A stretch of DNA of 64,000 bases from Lamellibrachia satsuma (Eukaryota > Annelida > Polychaeta > Sabellida > Siboglinidae): positions 708,501 to 772,500 of the forward strand of contig BSQZ01000096.1 of the NCBI GenBank assembly GCA_033239005.1, in the 5' to 3' direction. Positions 60,763 to 64,000 of the stretch are shown in pieces. Made by a program: the position numbers and the translations under genes. Every line of letters begins with the position of its first letter. The first letter of the stretch is position 1. The notes under the pieces are model-generated. The model was not told the DNA's origin. It made no database searches and saw nothing but the letters and a program-made list of their open reading frames with translations.

Positions 60763-61105
60763 TGTATGTATGTATGTATGTATGTATGTATGTATGTATG
60801 TGTGTGTGTATGTATGTATGTATGTATATATGTATGTATGTATGTATTTATGCAGCATGCATGCATGCATGCATATATGAATGTATGTATGCATGTATAT
60901 GCGTGTGCGTGCGTGCGTGCGTGCGTGCATGCGTGCGTGTATGTATGTATGTATTTATTTAGGTATGTACTTGTGAATATGTGTGAAAGTATGTACGTAT
61001 GTACGTGTGTATGTAGGTATGTTTGTATGCATATATGTAATATGTATGTATATATGGATGGATGGATGGATGCATGCATGCATGCATGCTTACTTGCACG
61101 CACGT
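60690..61105. repeat. (TGTA)n / (TGCG)n compound microsatellite, copy 2
   Basis: Counterpart of 7262-7665, with a longer TGTA block and one TGCG block instead of two. The 278-codon plus-strand frame running through it is an artefact. Confidence 0.95.
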
Positions 61106-61140
61106 ACGCACGTTCTTGCGAATGTATGTAACCTAACGTG

Positions 61141-61609
61141 CTTGCCTGGAGCCAAAATAGAGGCGATAACTGAGAGGGTAAAAAACATCGTAGGCTCGGG
61201 TAAGGGTGGATCTGTTTTAGTACATGTAGGGACAAATAACGTAGAGAGGGAGGGTACAACTGCCATAGTTAGGAAATATAGGCAGTTGGTCAGAACACTA
61301 AAACAGACGCGGGTTGAGCAGGTAATACTGTCAGGGATTTTACCTGTGATGGGCAGGAGGGGTCATAAATATCGAAATTGTCGGGGGATGGCAATTAACA
61401 TGTTAGTCCAGAGGCTGTGTAGGGAAGAGGAAGTTGGATTTGTGGATTTATGGGAAAGTTTTGTTGGGAGGGGTGATATGTACATGAAGGATGGGCTTCA
61501 TTTAAGTGGAAAGGGGGCGGCAGTATTCGCGGACAAACTTTCAGCAGCAGTAGATAGCGACTTGGGTACAATGACAAATATTTTTGGAAGTAAACATTCT
61601 TTAAACTAG
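61141..61609 (+). CDS. CR1-like ORF1, SGNH-hydrolase (esterase) domain, 5'-truncated
   Basis: About 155 codons remain. LPGAKIEAITERV is followed by GGSVLVHVGTNNVEREGT (the GTNN block III of SGNH hydrolases), VEQVILSGILPVMGRRG and MYMKDGLHLSGKGAAVFADK, whose D-x-x-H supplies the catalytic Asp/His pair. Esterase domains in ORF1 of CR1-like elements are established. The block I serine region (GDS) is lost with the 5' truncation. The stop at 61607-61609 precedes ORF2 by about 100 bp. Confidence 0.88.
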
Positions 61610-61714
61610 AAGTGCAGGGGGGTTACCTAGAGGTGTCTCAAGCAGAACAAGAGACCACTAGCACAGATAAACCAATATCAAATCATCCGAAAAACAAAAA
61701 AAAAGAAAAAAGAA

Positions 61715-64000
61715 AAAGGTTATAGATGCGTATGTTTAAATGCAAGGAGCATAGTAAATAAGAAAAACGAATTAAACATTATGGTAGAAGATATTGACCC
61801 TCACATAATTGGTATAACTGAATCATGGGCCAACATAGATATAACAGATGCTGAATTAGGACTGACAGGATACGTAATGTTTAGGAAAGATCGAATAGGA
61901 AGAAGGGGCGGGGGAGTTATTTTATATGTTAAAGAATCTATTCAGGCTTATGAAATGAAACTAGAAAGGGAAGCAGATTGCGATGAAGCTGTTTGGTGCA
62001 AAATTGTTTCAGGAAATTCAAAATTAACTGTTGGATTAGTTTACCGAAGTCCAAACATAAACGAAGAGGACAACACAAAAATAAAAAACGCTATAAAGGA
62101 AGTTAGTAAAGGGGAATGTATCATAATGGGAGATTTTAACCATGGACACATACAATGGAATTCTCTAGAGAGCACAGGGATTGAGGATCAACAATTTCTA
62201 TGTTTAATCCAGGATAGCTTTCTTACTCAGCACGTACTAGAACCAACCAGGGGAGAAAATGTATTAGATATAGTTTTGTCATCACAAAAAGAATTAGTGG
62301 ACAATGTAAAAATATTTGAACCATTGGGTAATAGTGACCATAATCAAATACATTTTGACATCAATGTAAAATCAGAAAGTAAAAATAAGAAAACGTACAA
62401 GAGAAACTTCCACAAAGGTAACTACAAAGATATGAGAAAATACTTAGCACAGCTAGATTGGAATAACATGCTGATGAATAAGACTGCAATTGAATGTTGG
62501 AATATTCTAAAATATGCAATTGAGAGTATCATTGATAAATTTGTTCCCTTCCGAAAACAAGGAAAACGGTGTAGAAAGAAACACGTGTCAAAAGAGGCAA
62601 TTAGAAAAATAATGCTAAAACAAACTATGTGGAGGGTTTATAGGCGTACCAGAAAGGAAGAAGACTATGCAAAATACAAAGAGGCACTTAATGCAGCTAC
62701 AACTGAAATCAGACAATCTAAAAGAAGCTATGAGCAAAAACTGGCATATAACATAAAAACTGACAGCAAGAGTTTTTATGCATATGTCAGGAGTAAACAA
62801 AACGTACAAGACAAGGTTGGACCTCTAGAAGACAGTGCTGGAAATATAATATCACAGGGGTTTTTAATGGCGGAAGACCTAAATGGTTACTTCAGTTCAG
62901 TGTTTACAAAAGAAGATATTAGTTCATTACCAGTTGCTGATGCTAAATTTCAGGGGACTAAATCTGACTATTTAGGACCGTTAGTTGTAACTCCAGAATT
63001 GGTAGCTAGGAAAATAAAGGCAATGAAGGATAACAAATCACCGGGAGTGGATGGGATTCCTCCAAAATTACTAATGGAAACAGTAGATCAAATCAGTATA
63101 CCACTTGCAAGAGTATTCAACTTGTCATTAAAAGAGGGAGTTGTTCCGTTTGAATGGAAAGAAGCAAACATCATACCATTATTTAAAAAGGGTTCGAGAA
63201 ATAAGTCAGAGAATTACAGACCAGTGAGTTTAACGTCAGTGATTTGTAAATTATTAGAAAGGTTAATTAAAGACCATATGGTGGACTTCCTCGTTAAGCA
63301 TAAATTATTAAATTCATCTCAACATGGATTCCTTAAAGCGAGGTCATGCTTAACAAATGTGTTATGTTTTTGGAAGAAATCACTAAGTGGATAGACGAGG
63401 GATCGCCAGTAGATATTATCTACTTAGATTTTCAGAAAGCTTTTGACAAAGTGCCACATCAAAGATTGCTACTTAAATTAAAAGCCCATGGTATCGGGGA
63501 TAGCATAACTGACTGGATAGAACAATGGCTGACTGACAGAAGACAACGAGTTGTAGTAGATGGCGAAGTTTCAAATTGGAAATCGGTTTTGAGTGGGGTA
63601 CCTCAAGGATCAGTATTAGGACCTATATTATTCTTAATTTATATCAATGACTTGGACGACAGTATAACAAGTAACGTACTGAAATTTGCGGACGACACAA
63701 AACTGTTTAGAAAGGTTAATACTGATGGTGATAAACAACATTTACAAAACGATCTAGACAGATTAGTGAAATGGTCTGAGAAATGGCAGATGCTGTTAAA
63801 TTTTGGGAAATGTAAATGCCTACATACAGGACATGGGAACTTGAATGTAAACTATAAAATGGGAGCTACTGTTCTTGGTACTACTGTAAAAGAAAAGGAC
63901 TTAGGAGTTACAATAAGCGCTGATATGAAAGTTTCAGAGCAGTGTGGTATTGCAGCTTCAAAGGGTAATCAAATTCTTGGATTGATTAGAAGAAACATAA
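61715..64000 (+). CDS. CR1-like ORF2 (AP endonuclease and reverse transcriptase), one frameshift, partial
   Basis: The frame is open from about 61715 (VCLNARSIVNKKNELNIM) through M at 61781. Endonuclease: IIGITESWANIDI, GRRGGGVILYVKES, VYRSPNINEED, IMGDFNHGHIQWN and LGNSDHNQIHFD (catalytic SDH present). Linker: RRVYRRTRKEEDYAKY-type basic region. RT: SPGVDGIPPKLL, FKKGSRNKSENYRPVSL, then the frame slips near 63365 (frame end 63394). It resumes with VDIIYLDFQKAFDKVPH, SGVPQGSVLGPILFLIYIND and LKFADDTKLF (catalytic Asp pair), and continues open to the window edge. Apart from one base in a T-run it could encode an active enzyme. Confidence 0.9.

Larger units (their letters stand above)
61141..64000 (+). 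mobile_element. CR1-like retrotransposon with SGNH-esterase ORF1, nearly intact, cut by the window end
   Basis: 5'-truncated start in ORF1 at CTTGCCTGGAGCC, directly against the right edge of the duplicated segment. It includes the ORF1 end (to 61609), a spacer with an A-rich tract (61685-61715), and ORF2 from about 61715 to beyond 64000. The endonuclease and RT motifs are intact. The only visible lesion is a one-base deficit in a T-run near 63365. It is the best reference copy for the dead copies at 2.7, 25.4, 35.6, 39.6 and 56.3 kb. Confidence 0.92.

Noticed and set aside
60295..61131. 278-codon plus-strand frame (and 6717-7538 in copy 1)
   Set aside because: The long C-terminal part is translated TGTA/TGCG microsatellite. 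The N-terminal parts of the two copies do not share a start and are broken by indels.

Overview
The window looks like nuclear genomic DNA of a marine invertebrate, most likely a lophotrochozoan such as a mollusc (inference). It is AT-rich, with interrupted genes with GT-AG introns, tRNA-derived SINEs, several clades of non-LTR retrotransposon, Tc1/mariner and LTR-element relics, long (TA)n and (ACGC)n microsatellites and many minisatellites. No prokaryotic features (operons, ribosome binding sites, CRISPR) are present. Most long open frames are microsatellite or minisatellite artefacts.

The only convincing host genes are two paralogous, two-exon glycosyltransferase genes on the + strand. They are type II membrane proteins with a GT32-like Gly_transf_sug fold and the signature FGGIY(M/L)DND. 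Gene 1 has exons at 24455-25034 and 26652-~26944 (ancestral end 27102). Gene 2 has exons at 47099-47687 and 49829-~50187 (ancestral end 50281). Both have a phase-1 intron at the same place, and both have lost the ancestral C-terminal reading frame at the same spot by opposite 1-nt shifts.

Layout: 1-2100 microsatellite and featureless DNA. 2100-2650 two tRNA-SINEs. 2609-7684 is copy 1 of a ~5 kb segmental duplication (copy 2 at 56199-61140) that carries a dead minus-strand CR1-like element. 7.9-14.5 kb holds LINE 3' fragments, a 62-bp array, SINE pieces, an L2-like relic and a GGGCC-rich element with a hAT-like terminus. 14.6-16.9 kb is a minus-strand LTR-element remnant (gag, zinc knuckle, protease, no RT) whose gag-pro region contains a 28-bp minisatellite. 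17-24 kb is microsatellite, SINE, LINE relics and a 21-bp array. 24.4-27.1 kb is glycosyltransferase gene 1. 29.5-36.6 kb is a pile of LINE relics plus a Tc1 element split by a nested insertion. 37-41.4 kb is dominated by minisatellites, one apparently grown out of the 2A-peptide coding segment of a LINE and later hit by a 5'-truncated CR1 insertion. 41.4-46.2 kb is a nearly full-length but broken second-family LINE. 47-50.3 kb is gene 2. 50.5-56.2 kb holds microsatellites, a second copy of the LINE/Tc1 junction and two more arrays. 61141 to the window end is a CR1-like element with an SGNH-esterase ORF1 and a nearly intact ORF2, cut by the window edge.

The most unusual theme is that several minisatellites appear to have nucleated inside functional sequence. 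A 20-bp array copies the exon1/intron1 splice donor of gene 2 about 52 times. A 38-bp array copies a LINE 2A motif about 23 times. A 28-bp array sits between the zinc knuckle and protease of an LTR element. No new multi-gene system was found; these arrays and the paired frameshifts are the observations most worth following up.
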